This document shows, piece after piece, positions 11,331 to 22,200 of a stretch of 64,000 nt of DNA (position 1 is the stretch's first letter; every line of letters starts with the position of its first letter). The stretch is from Endocalyx cinctus (taxonomy: Eukaryota; Ascomycota; Sordariomycetes; Amphisphaeriales; Apiosporaceae): assembly GCA_001600455.1 (NCBI GenBank), contig BCKC01000011.1:647835-711834 (forward strand), read 5' to 3'. A program made the position numbers and the translations under genes. Under the pieces are notes generated by a model. The model was not told the origin of the DNA. It did no database searches and saw only the letters and a list, made by a program, of their open reading frames with translations.

Positions 11331-13143
11331 CTAGGCCACATCAGTTTCAGCATCTCTCTTTTCCGTCTCTGTTGTCTCACTTCCGGCCTCTCTTTCCTTA
11401 GCAACTTGCAAGGCATTTAACCAATCCATTGCCAATGTGAATGGAACTGCCGCGCCAACCACCACTGCTCCTAGAATCATTGCTCTGGTAATAGACGTGT
11501 TCCAAATCTGTCGCAGTAGCAACAATGATTCGGGAGTAGGGGCCAAAGCAGATAGGTTTGACGTGCCTACGCTAATAGCCAGCTGCGCCGGTATGCCCGG
11601 GAGACGTTTCGGGATAATGTCAAGCAGAGTTGAGATAACAATGGTTTGACCCAACGATATGGAGATAGCACCGCCTAGCTGATAAGAAAACACAGCAATG
11701 GCATTGCCAACGGGAATATCTTCTTCATCCAAAACAAGAGCAAGAGCGGTGTAGGGGAGCTGCATTGCCATCCCGGACCCAATGCCGGCCACAACGAAGG
11801 CGGCAGCCCAGTATGTGGTACTTGTGGTCAACATAAGTTGTGTAAGCAAAGCTTGGCCGGCTACGCATATCAACTCCCCGGCAATCATGTACGGCACGTA
11901 GTAACCATACTGCTTGACGAGAGCAGCGACGGCCATAAGCGATAGAAGTTGGGGGACGAGAAGGGCAATGAAATTAACGCCAGTCGCTACTGGACCGATA
12001 TTCCTGGCAACCTGGAACCAAAATGGAATAAAAAATACATCCTAGGAGAAGTCAGTTTCGTGAACCGCAGTGGGTAATCATACAAGTGTGGAGAGAGAAG
12101 GAGCTTACAATGTATATCTGTGAGCCGAGGAAGAAAAGGACGAATGCGCCTGTCCAAATTGAACGTTTCTTGAAAACTCGGGGAGGTATGAGTGCGGTGT
12201 CTTGCCGTTTGAGTTGTAAGAAGATGAATGCTGCTCCGATTACTACCGCTCCGACTAAGCATCCCACTACGTCCGAAGAGTTCCACGACTTGGTCTGCCC
12301 ACCCCACTGCAGCGCAAGGAGTAAACATATTATCGAGCCTACAAATAACAAGCAGCCTAGTGGATCAATGTTACTGATTTTGGTCCAAAAAGGTAACATC
12401 CGGTCTTTGTTCGTTGTTCCCTTGATATGAAGAAAGAAAAGGAGGCCGACAAGGACGACTACTCCGATTGGGAGGTTGCTATTCTCAGGAATAGATTAGA
12501 TTACTCTCTTGTCTAAGGTTGCTTAGAAATAGTGTCAAGTAGGTACTCACATCCAAAAACACCATCTCCAGGTTGCATGCTGGGTGAATGCACCTCCTAA
12601 AACTGGGCCAACGGTAACGGCGATGACAAATACGCTGATGACAACTCCCATGTACAAAGGACGCTTCTTCAAGGGCACAATGTGACTGATGATGCTTAGG
12701 GCCCCTTGAAGAACCCCGGCTGCGCCAAAACCGGCTATCGCACGGCCTATTATGAAGACATGGGAACTTGTAGCGGTAGCACATATTGTTGATCCAACTG
12801 TGGAAAGTCAACAACTTGAACTAATAGTTTCATGTTGCAGGTATAAATACGTGCCTTCAAATATCAGTATAGAGAATTGGTAAGTTCTATCGATACGGAA
12901 GTAACGATAGATGGAACCAAAGATAGGTTGGAGCGCCGTGACGGTAAGGAGATAGCCATTGCCGTACCAAGCCAGGTCATCAAGGGCTTGAAACTCGGAA
13001 GATATACTGGGAAGCGCAACATTGATGACATTCGTGTCAATAGCTACCAGAAACTGACCAAAGAAAAGACAAAGGATGATGGCATGAAGTCTCCACCCTT
13101 CAAGGTAATTTGAAGTATCAAGGCGCGAGAGTTCTGTCGCCAT
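11331..13143 (-). CDS. MFS multidrug/metabolite exporter, DHA2 (14-helix) type
   Basis: Exons 13143-12855, 12797-12551, 12478-12109 and 12041-11331 give 538 residues. Helix 1 carries AIDTNVINVALP, a form of the DHA2 motif with Asp36 in the membrane. Next come GRAIAGFGAAGVLQGAL (helix 4) and GVVISVFVIAVTVGPVLGG (antiporter motif C region). WRWCFWINLPIG, which spans the exon 2/3 junction, is a DHA2 hallmark. Such proteins export drugs or secondary metabolites across the plasma membrane by proton antiport. The first intron must start with GC (AG/GCACGT) to give the family-consistent reading IFEVGSTICATA; the nearby GT donor shifts the frame. The gene lies beside two P450 genes and an SDR gene, so it may export their product (inference). 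Confidence 0.9.
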
Positions 13144-14467
13144 GTTGAACGAAAGCTGATATTGAGGAGAGGATCATGGAGCTAGAGCAATTAAAAAGAA
13201 AGGGGGAAAAGGGGGGGAGGACGAAAAAGGCACAAACAGGCGAGTTCTTCGCATTTTTCACGTGCAACCCACGTCCATTTTGTTGGTTATGAGATAAAAA
13301 TCGGCGTGCAGCCCAATGCTACCTTCTCCAACACGGACGACGGTGCTTTCTGTCTCCCCCTGAGAGGCCCCATCTTGTGGGTGGATGTGACTGTAAAACC
13401 TGCACTGTATACGCGTAAATCCGCAGCAGGCTGTGGTTTGGGTGGCCCCCAAACAGATAAGACAGCATCTACAAGAGCGGGAGCAAGGCAATACCCGTGT
13501 TAACCTACCCTATAACTGGGTTCAGCTGGGTCCACTTCCAAAAGCCAACGGCATATGGTTTAGACAACTACTTTGTATGGATGTTGGTGTGCCTAAATAA
13601 AACCAACGTGAGATAGCTCTAGCGAATAGACTTTATTGGTTGCCTGTTTAGCTGAAGGACTGGTTTTTCCATACAAGCACATACCTAGCATCATATCGCT
13701 TTGGGTTGGTGACCACCTAAAGGTTCCTAAATATTGCTCAATGCTGCTTAGCCCATCATACTCCAATTATTATATTTCCCACCGATTATATCTAAATTGA
13801 CATAGCCACAAATGAGACCAACATTTCATATCACTCACAAGCTCGGTGTTCATATTGGTGATACTACGCTAAGGCTGGCGCTTAATTGTGTACTCCCTCC
13901 GCGTCATCAACCGTCCAACCTCATTAAGTCTCATATATGCGTTGTTATCACGGTGATATACGCCAATCATTACTTTTTCCGCTGCTACTTTACCCGTACT
14001 GTTTGAAATAAGTAGGGACAAGATTATTTCGCTTGTGACCTTTGGTATCACATATTAACACACCAAGCGAATGCTTGGATTGGTCTGGTTACGGCTCTTG
14101 ATCCACTGTGCGGCTCTTTTGCGTTTGTCCTGTGTGAGTTTGAAGTCTGCGATTGGTCATCAGATAATACTCAAGAGAGCAGAAGGGAAGTGCTGTGAAG
14201 TGACCAATCGGAAAGTGATTATTGACGACTACGTTATGCCTCCAAACACACCTGTGTAGTCGATTAGCCAGAAGGAAGACTGCAATATCTAATGCGGCTG
14301 ATCACAGCTGAAGTTTCTGATGTAGTAAACAAGGGAGGACCTGTGATTGACTTAATCGTAGGTAATAATATACACTTTAATAGGTACCAGACACATGTTG
14401 ATATCATACTTTACAATAGCGATTTAAGTCTAATTATAGGTATTGGCTTCACCATCACCAAGAAAGT
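13144..14467. other. Intergenic, with one 5S rRNA-like fragment
   Basis: No protein gene was recognised. Around 13676-13728, CACATAC followed by GGGTTGGTGACCACC resembles parts of fungal 5S rRNA, but the middle is missing. The remainder is ordinary AT-rich DNA between the transporter and the P450. Confidence 0.45.
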
Positions 14468-16288
14468 CTAAAGGGACTCTAATTTGTCGAGGCCCATATC
14501 CCTCTTCCGAAATAGTAATCCCGACGTAGACCTGGGGATAATAGAAGACCGAAATTGAAAGGTACGAGAATCCGCCTCAGAACGCATGCTTATGTCATAG
14601 TGCATGAAAACATGTGACAGGAAAATCTTCAGCACGAAGGATGCGTAGAATCTCCCGGGGCTTTGGGTTAATACATGTTAGCCCGAGGGCGTGCCAGTCG
14701 AAAAAAATGACAGTGAACTTACCAAGAGTGCCTTCCAAGTCCCCAAAGTGGATATTTCGGCTCGATAGTTGTAAACTTGCTCGTATTTCGTAATGTGGTT
14801 GGACCGCTGGTATCGGTATTCTTTTGAATGAACCTCCAGGGAGAGAATGTCATGCTATTTGCATAATTGTCTTCGTCTAGCATAATCGCTTGAGATGGTA
14901 CACATGCCACATCTCCAACAAGGAGGCTTGTTCCATCTGTGAAATTGAACGGTTTCAGCACCTTTCGGCGAACGGAAATAGAGTCAGATGGGTGTAGACG
15001 ACAAGATTCCTTGAGAAATGCATCGAGTAGGGGTGCATTATCTAAGGCTGCTGCGCCATATGAGCCCTCGTCATCTGCCGTAGGACTCAACGAAATGCGT
15101 TCTTGGCGCAGTTCGTCTCTCAGGTCTTGTATGTACTCTGGATTCCGGCAAAGATCCTCCAGAGTGTAAACGGCTGTAAGAGCGGGTTGATGAACAGCGG
15201 CAAACCATGTCCCGAGAAGCACCTGGGCAAGTTTTCCAGCGGACCATTGGTTCTCGTAGCTGTTGCTGTCAATAAAAAATTGTATAGAGTCTCTGTGTCT
15301 CACTTTTGGTGTTTGGCCGCCCGAGCAGGAAGTTTTCGCTTCTTCTAGCCGTTTTTTGATTACGGGCATCAGGTATTTTATCATGGTAGCTGATGCCTGG
15401 TGGTTTTGCATCAAGAACGGAGCAACATATGGGTGGCCAACGGTTGGTATCAATCTCAGTACCTCGGCTGTGAACACCAAATCTTCTGGAAAATCAAGGC
15501 TGGCCTTTAGAAAGGACGGGTTGGCTGCAAGCTCAGGCCCAAAAAAGACATGGGCGGTAGCTGCAGTAATCACCCGTTTCGTCATGGCCAAGGTGGGAAG
15601 AAATACCCAAGATTTCTCAACTTGTTTTCCAGAATAGAATATTTCATCAAATACACTGGAAACTATCCTATACAGTGGATTATATAGTTCAGGTAGATTC
15701 GAGCGCAAGGCTACCTGAAGAGCTCTTGTATGTAGCTTGCCGTTGGCACCCATGTCCTCATGGACTTCAAGACCGTTCATTGTGTACTTTGGAATAAACA
15801 TCTTAGCAATAAGTATCAGTAGTGGTTCACCCTAGATTAGAATAGGTTATAATTAACTAACGTCTCTGGACAGTGCATGTAGTGATAACTGATCTTCCGG
15901 TGCGTCTTTAAGCTCTTTGATTTGCTCTTCCGAAGAGACGTGCAAGTAGCATGTTTCTGGCGTGCTGATAGCGAGGGGGGTACCGCGACTCTTAAAAAAA
16001 CATTAGCAGAAATCCAAATCAGATATATCATATCACCTACATAGTTCTTGAGAAGCACCGAGGGACCTCGGCAAAGGTAGTATAGGCGGGGAAAGAGCCA
16101 GGCAAATGCGTTCGAGTATTTTGCTCTCGCCACATTTTTCCGTTCCTATAGTAGGCTTAGATACTTCGAAGAGGAGGAATTCAAGAAAAACAAATACATA
16201 CTTTCATACTCCAGCGTTCGTGCAGAGAAGCATGCACATTCCAGACGAACAGGAGATATATAATCACAACAGTCAGAAGGAGTAACAT
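14468..16288 (-). CDS. Cytochrome P450 monooxygenase, CYP503/CYP68-like
   Basis: Five exons (16288-16202, 16145-16041, 15990-15862, 15801-14723, 14660-14468) give 530 residues. An N-terminal membrane anchor (MLLLLTVVIIYLLFVW) places it on the ER. The ExxR motif of helix K is KESCRLHP. The heme loop WGLGRHSCPGRF is completed across the last intron, with axial Cys at about residue 467. The WGxGRHxCPG form and the segment PEDQLSLHALSRDMFIPKYT resemble fungal CYP503/CYP68 terpenoid oxidases such as ent-kaurene oxidase. The I-helix reads FAAVHQPALT, without the usual acidic residue before Thr. It lies between the MFS exporter and a 3-beta-HSD-like gene, and shares its strand with both. The exact substrate is unknown; an oxygenation of a terpenoid or sterol is inference. 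Confidence 0.88.
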
Positions 16289-17431
16289 ATCGTAGTATCG
16301 ATAGGGGAGGGGCAAAAGAAAGAAAAAAAAAATTGAAATATTAAGTTTCAAGTCTTCGGTAACTGGCGAGGAGCATAAAATAAGTCAAGTTGCGTCTCTG
16401 CCGGCTCACAAAGAGTGATTTATTAAGAAAGGAGGAGCTAGATAAACTGATCTAAAGATAGATTCTTTCAGTGGTTGCATGGGTGCGAATACGATATACC
16501 AACTACCCTCTGCTACTAGAACGAGGCTCTAGGAGGCCATCTTTGAAAATCTTAGCCCCCATTATGTGATTCAGTGTGTCTACAAAGTAGCATCAAACTG
16601 ACTTTTTTAAGATGGTCGTAGTTGATATCTGGCAGCACAGTAATAGTTAAGATATAAGGTAGCCCGGAGCCCCGCACTGTCCAATAGTTGACCGATACTA
16701 CCACGGTAAGACTCGAGGTGGTTAGGCTGGCAGATGTTACATGCAAGTGAGAGTGGCGCAGGTCAAAGGAAATGGTCAACCCCAGCCTACCTAATTAAAC
16801 GAGCCGATAACTTATCATGGCTCCGCTTCCCCAGCTGCCCAGGCAGCCAACATCATCAGAAAATCTGCACAATGCACAATACTTATGCTCCTATCAGATA
16901 TAATAGATCAATTATAACCTTAAATATATTGCATACCGCCAAGTCCCGGATTTCCCAAAACTGGGACGCCACTGCCAGGGAGCCTGCCGAAGAGTGGGGC
17001 GGCGCAGGTAGTTGCAGTGCAGATCCTAGCCTAGCCTTCTAATTCGGTATGTACTGCGCACCAACGTACGTGTCGTAACCAAATATTGTCTCACCTTGTA
17101 TCTACTCCGTATATTAGCCCAACATAATCGCGTTTACAAGTAACATCATAAACGTGTACCGGGTAGTGGCTGTGTAGACAGACCTGACAAAGTTCCAAAG
17201 AGGGGTTTGCCCGTCGCCCGGTACATATCCTTGTTTTTTATCACTTTTGGTTCTCGTCACATTCTAATGCAACTCTCACACTATGACCAATATTATGGAA
17301 CATTAGGTAGTGAGCAAGATATTATTGGGTCACGGGATTACACTGGGAAAAATTAAATTTGGTAATGAAAAGGTAAACGCGATCATCGCAGTAGCGTAGT
17401 TACAGACGGTGACAGAGATCCGCGGCTGGTT
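16289..17431. other. Intergenic, P450 promoter side, no gene seen
   Basis: AT-rich DNA between two minus-strand genes. An open frame at 16734-17042 has no recognised motif and was not called. Confidence 0.5.
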
Positions 17432-18544
17432 TTACGTAGCTTTCTTTCCTTCGCTAGCTCTTTTCCCGTCTTCTACAAACCAGCGGCCAGCTCTCGCAAG
17501 ACCTTCCTCCATTGTCACCGCAGGCTTGTAGCCCAGCACTCTCCTAGCCTTTTCTCCATTCAGAGTACGCGTGATAGTAGTTAAACGGATAGCTTCCCGG
17601 GTGACAATGGGCTGACGCTTTCCAAAGCTTACAAGCCACGTAATCCACTCGTTGATTCCCGCTACTAGGAGAGCAGCCCAGACTGGGATGTTCTTAATAT
17701 CCTCTTGCTTGACAGGAAGCCCCACGGAGGCCGCTATGGCACGTTGGAATTCCCAAAATTTAACCGGCTCTTCGTTGGTGATATTAAAGCATTCGCCATC
17801 AACTCGAGTTTCGGGGGAGGGACATGGTTTTCCATAAGCGCGAACAAGTGCTTGGGCCGTCAAGATGTGAGCATCGATCAAGTTTGATATATATATGAAA
17901 TCGTATACGTTGTCACCAGGCCCCATCTCAATATTCGCCTTGCCGGCCCGCGCGTTCGTAACAATCTTGCCCATAGTTACGGTATCCCGTTCGCCGAAAG
18001 CGCTGGCAGGGCGCAAGGATGCTGTCAACATGGACGAGTCGCCGTGTTTTCGATTTGCGGCGAGGATTTCAGCTTCGGCTTCCGCCTTTGTCAAAGTGTA
18101 AACACGCTTCTGTGCAGGGTATTGAAGGACCGGGAATGTTTCGTCTGCATTGAATAGGTCACTTAAGTTATCATGGATTACCGAAGATGTGCACGTATTG
18201 ACAAACGCTTGGACGGTATTCCGAGACGAGACAAGAAGATTGTGAGTGCCGTCAACGGTTACCTTTCGGAAGGTTAATGGCTGTTGAACCATTGAATCTG
18301 GACAGGCCGTGTGAAACACCGTTTTTGGCTTTACAAGAGTGAAGATATGATCAACTGCCTCAGCTGATGATATGTCACAATCGTGGTATGTGACACCTTC
18401 AACCGTGTTGCGGCTCGTATCGATATCAATGACATGGATCTGGCTGGTTGGCTCGCGTTCATGTAGAGTATTGACTAGGTGGAAGCCGATGAAGCCGCAT
18501 CCGCCCGTAACAATAATAGGGCTTAGGGAAACCTCCTCGGCCAT
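17432..18544 (-). CDS. Short-chain dehydrogenase of the 3-beta-hydroxysteroid dehydrogenase / Erg26 type
   Basis: A single exon encodes 370 residues. The Rossmann NAD(P) site TGGCGFIG is at residues 13-20. The acidic VIDID stretch ending beta-2 favours NAD. The catalytic YTLTK (Tyr149, Lys153) fits YxxxK. The overall pattern (LRPASAFGERD, FNITNEEPVKFWEF, a C-terminal LGYKPAVTMEEGL) is that of the 3-beta-HSD family. This includes fungal Erg26, a C4-decarboxylating sterol 3-dehydrogenase. With P450 genes on both sides it is better read as a cluster copy than the housekeeping Erg26, but that is inference. It oxidises a 3-hydroxyl, typically on a steroid or triterpenoid. It is transcribed divergently from the second P450 with about 620 bp between the start codons. 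Confidence 0.85.
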   Translation of the reverse strand: MAEEVSLSPIIVTGGCGFIGFHLVNTLHEREPTSQIHVIDIDTSRNTVEGVTYHDCDISSAEAVDHIFTLVKPKTVFHTACPDSMVQQPLTFRKVTVDGTHNLLVSSRNTVQAFVNTCTSSVIHDNLSDLFNADETFPVLQYPAQKRVYTLTKAEAEAEILAANRKHGDSSMLTASLRPASAFGERDTVTMGKIVTNARAGKANIEMGPGDNVYDFIYISNLIDAHILTAQALVRAYGKPCPSPETRVDGECFNITNEEPVKFWEFQRAIAASVGLPVKQEDIKNIPVWAALLVAGINEWITWLVSFGKRQPIVTREAIRLTTITRTLNGEKARRVLGYKPAVTMEEGLARAGRWFVEDGKRASEGKKAT

Positions 18545-19162
18545 GGCGGGATATGTATTGAGGTTCAGATAATGCGACTTCTAAGAAAAAGTACTGCGGG
18601 TAATTGAATTGTGAAATTGAAAATATGGTTATGCGACGAGGGGATTTAGTATGTGTTGGTGTGCTCGAAGGTATAAAATGCAGGAGCAGAAGATGGGAAA
18701 TAGGTCAAACAGGAAATGTAGAAAGGGGTTTGAAATTGAGAAGGAGGGGGGGCTGACCTGTGAACTCCCAAAACCTTGGAAGCTGGTGCCAGGAAAGCAC
18801 GTGATCAGGGTAATTATTGGAGTCAGTTCGGAATGTAACCATCCACGCTCAAAGCCCCTAGGCTTGGAAATAATTAATAAGAACCAACTGGAAAAAATGA
18901 AAAAAAAAAAACAATCGGCATTCAATATCCAGAACATACATGTATTTTTTTTTTTTTTAAATGAGGCTAGTGTATTCCTCCTGTTTCCCCCCTCTAAGCT
19001 GAATTACACGTGCTACACCTAACTCACTCAAGGATATTTCACTTTCTTTTTCTACCTATCTATTGAACATTATCTGAAATCAGCCGCTTTCACTAGCATC
19101 AAATCTTCACCTGTCCGAACTATACGTTCAACTTCTCGTCTCTGCGTAAATCCAATTTAAAC
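18545..19162. promoter_or_regulatory. Shared divergent promoter of the SDR and second P450 genes
   Basis: The 618-bp gap separates two divergent start codons. It holds a CACGTG E-box (about 18798-18803), which can bind bHLH or bZIP factors. A CCAAT box on the minus strand (ATTGG at about 18816-18820) lies close by. Both elements are seen directly in the sequence; their function and any co-regulation are inferred. Confidence 0.45.
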
Positions 19163-20935
19163 ATGTTTACAATATTATCTATTCCAATCCTCCTGTGGGC
19201 CGTCTGGAGGATCTACAGATTCACAATCCTACCAAATATTCGCCCGAGTTTAGTTAAGGAGGTTCCGTACAGCATTCCATGTAAGTCACGGCTAAGTTTT
19301 CTGGGGTCTTTGTTAGCTAGTACACTAAACAACTCTTCTGTAGTATTGGGTAAGTTATGGTCATGATTAGGGTGCCCAGAGGTACTTACGCTCTTCCAGG
19401 CCATGCTATCTCGCTTTATAGAGACCCTGACCGTACCATCACCTCCGCCAGGTAAATGACTCCATTATTTCATATTTGAACCACCTAATAACACTTTGTT
19501 CAAGAGAATACTTTGGAGATTCACGGGAAACGTTCAAGTTGTCAGTTCCAGGGCAAACTTTCTACGTCATGACGTCTGTTTTTAATGTGACTGCGGCTCT
19601 TAACAACCTAGAGCTGTTTGATAACAGGAAATCGAAGATATTTCTCATGCGTCGATTTGGAATTTCAGATTCTACCATCGAAACGCTCTATAAGGGCCCC
19701 TCTTCATTACTATTGAACACCACTAAGAAGTCCGGCTCGTCCAACGCAACACTCGAACATATCACCAACGGCATCGTAACAAGACAGCTAACACTGGGAA
19801 AACCATTTGAAGATTTTGAGGAGACTTTCTTGAGCTTTATTGACCAAAGTCTCAAGTGGGATACAATAACCTCCAAAGCGATTCTACCTTTGTCCAAAAC
19901 AGTGGCGCCTCGGAAAACTATTTCCTTACTCACTCTGGTGAAACAAACTCTTTTGACTAGCAACACACTTGCGTTTTTTGGGCCTCTATTACTTAATTTG
20001 GATCCGATGTTCGTGGATAACTGGCTGGATTTCGACGAGACTCCGATGTTTCAGCAGAAACTCCCTAGCCTTTGGGGAAGCTCAGTTGAAGATGCCATGG
20101 AAAAGGCCATCCATTCAGTTGAATCATACTTTGAACTACCGCTTGAGAAACGACAAGGTTGCTCCGGATTAGCTCGCATGCTAGAAGCTGAGCTTCGAAG
20201 TCATGGAATTAGTACTCGAGATCTGTCAAGACTAGTATTCATGCTATTTTGGGCGTATGTGATATATTTTGCTCAGACTCATCCTTGATAGAGGAAGAAG
20301 AACTAATATCTCAATTGTGTAGACTCAATACAAATACCTGGCGACTCTGTTTCTGGGTGCTAGCTTACTTGTTACACGACCCCGACACACTTCGCCTTAT
20401 ACGTAAAGAAACCGAGCCTCTAGTACGAGACTTTGGTCGGAGCGACAGCTCATATTCAGTACTGCACGGTCATCTCTCCCGCACCAAATATCTCAAAGCA
20501 CATTATCACGAGGTCCTCCGCCTTGTTAGTAGTCCCATATCATTGAGAGAATCTACTCAGAATCAGACTTCGGCTCTCGGTGAGCCGTTACCTGCTGGGG
20601 CAACAGTCATGCTCCCTCATCGTCAACTGTTGATGGACAAGAACGTATGGGGGCCGGACTACGACAGTTACAATATTGAGCGTTTCCTTCGGAACCAAGA
20701 TTTGTACCGTAATAGGAGTTTTTCTCCCTTCGGTGGTGGCGCTTTCCTTTGTCCAGGCCGTTTCATGGCTAGAAGTGAGGTTCTGGTCTTCGTGGCCTTG
20801 CTTATCGAGAGGTTTGAAACCACTACTCTTTCATCTCGTCCACGTATAGATAATCAAGAAGGCGCTGGCGTTGGAATTATGTGGGTCAAATACGGGGATG
20901 ACTCGGTACTAGAGTTGGCCGATAAAGAGCATTGA
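19163..20935 (+). CDS. Cytochrome P450 monooxygenase, CYP7/CYP8-like clade
   Basis: Exons 19163-19349, 19400-19451, 19505-20254 and 20323-20935 give 533 residues. There is an N-terminal anchor (FTILSIPILLWAVW) followed by KEVPYSIP. The I-helix reads FMLFWALNTNTWRLCFWVLA, closely like the W-A-x-x-x-N-T pattern of CYP7 and CYP8 sterol hydroxylases and prostacyclin synthase. Helix K has HEVLRL (ExxR). The heme loop is FSPFGGGAFLCPGRF with axial Cys473. Donors are GTAAGT, GTAAAT and GTATGT, and all junctions keep frame. In family terms this suggests hydroxylation of a steroid-like or lipid substrate at the ER. The divergent 3-beta-HSD-like neighbour supports that reading but does not prove it. 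Residues CKSRLS after the proline-rich hinge are an odd short insert. Confidence 0.88.
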
Positions 20936-21423
20936 TTCATGCATGGATTGTATGTAACTACTGTGTTGGCTGTGTTGCGAGTATCGATTGTTAGGCGCCA
21001 CGCGTTCATGGAATCTAGACTTGTGCATCCGTATAATCTATTCAGGTACATAATCAGTACCTTCTCAAGCACGTACTTGACAGAATACGCGAATGCTACC
21101 AAACAGATTGCGCTCAGCCTGCAGAGATAGCGTGGAAATGATGTTGTACGTACCAACGTATAATTATCTCGCATCAGTGCTGATATACCAATCGCTAGCA
21201 TATTAGCTAGTGTAGAAGAGACTCGTAGAGTGACGAATCAACACATGAACAGCACCGAAAATTGCTGGCCATGGCTAGCTCATGTTGTAGTAAAAATGGA
21301 TGCGTTCAAGACTCAGCGTCTAATGTTACCTGCGCCGTCAAATCTGTGGTGGTATTGATGAAGGCCCTAAGCCTAGATAGGCTTCTGTTTCAAGAATTGG
21401 GGGCCGGGGGCGCAAAGCACGGG

Positions 21424-21679
21424 GACTGCATATATTCGGAGAACCAACATGAGTATTATGGCATCTGATTGGTCGTGTGGCTGATCGTCGAATTACCGCC
21501 CAACATCACTCGTGGTACTTGCTCGGTCGGTAGAGATTTGTTTCTGTCAACCGTGACTGGTCCGATGTGAATGGACGCCTCTTATCGTACCCCGGTCTCT
21601 GCTAGGAGGAGGGCGGAGGCAAAGATGTTGGAAGGAGACTGCATATATTCGGAGAACCAACATGAGTATTATGGCATCT
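21424..21679. repeat. Pair of 43-bp exact direct repeats, 213 bp apart
   Basis: The copies at 21424-21466 and 21637-21679 are identical. Each starts GACTGCATATATTCGGAG and ends TTATGGCATCT. The interval between them is unique sequence. The pattern is compatible with a local duplication or a degenerate mobile-element boundary. Confidence 0.9.
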
Positions 21680-21698
21680 TCGAAGTCACTACATAGGC

Positions 21699-21744
21699 AT
21701 CTTGAGGAGAATATCTCAGGAATCTTGAGGAGAATATCTCAGGA
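21699..21744. repeat. 23-bp tandem duplication, two copies
   Basis: The unit ATCTTGAGGAGAATATCTC plus AGGA occurs twice, head to tail, without mismatch. It lies 20 bp after the second 43-bp repeat. Confidence 0.9.
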
Positions 21745-22200
21745 ATCTAATAATAAGATTTTATCTATTTCGGGTCAAAAATTGAATCTTGATGTATGTA
21801 TACAGTGCTTGAGACCGAGCGGTACAAGGCCACAGTTCGCCTGCAAGTGGGTAAATGCCGTTGGTCTCCGTCCGAAATTCGGAGGGTAGTACTGTAATTA
21901 AACGATTTCAAGCCGACGAATTATGAACAGAGCTGCTTGAAGTCTCACGCTCTTGTCTCAGCACAATTACCAACCTAATTCGCCTCTCTTTAACCTTCAT
22001 CGTCTCCCTACTCCGGCGTTTCCTTTCAAGTCAGATTGACTTTCTCAACTTCTCGCTAGTATCTATCCGCCTGGTAATCAGTGCTAATTGGTTTCTGGGT
22101 CGAAGACTACCATTTTCTCTGACGTCTTTGCAGCTTGTTTGCATGATTTGTTGCTCGGACTAATTAGTATCTCTTGATACACGCGAACTAATATCAGACT

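Larger units (their letters stand above)
20936..22200. other. Intergenic with direct and tandem repeats
   Basis: It contains a 43-bp direct repeat (21424-21466 and 21637-21679) and a 23-bp tandem duplication (21699-21744). Short open frames here overlap the repeats and look non-coding. The last 300 bp form the promoter of the PTH11-like gene. Confidence 0.6.

Noticed and set aside
15802..15861. A 30-nt intron in the CYP503-like gene ending at the TAG near 15832
   Set aside because: Too short for fungal splicing. The 60-nt alternative ending in GCTAAG gives the better family alignment, so it was used.
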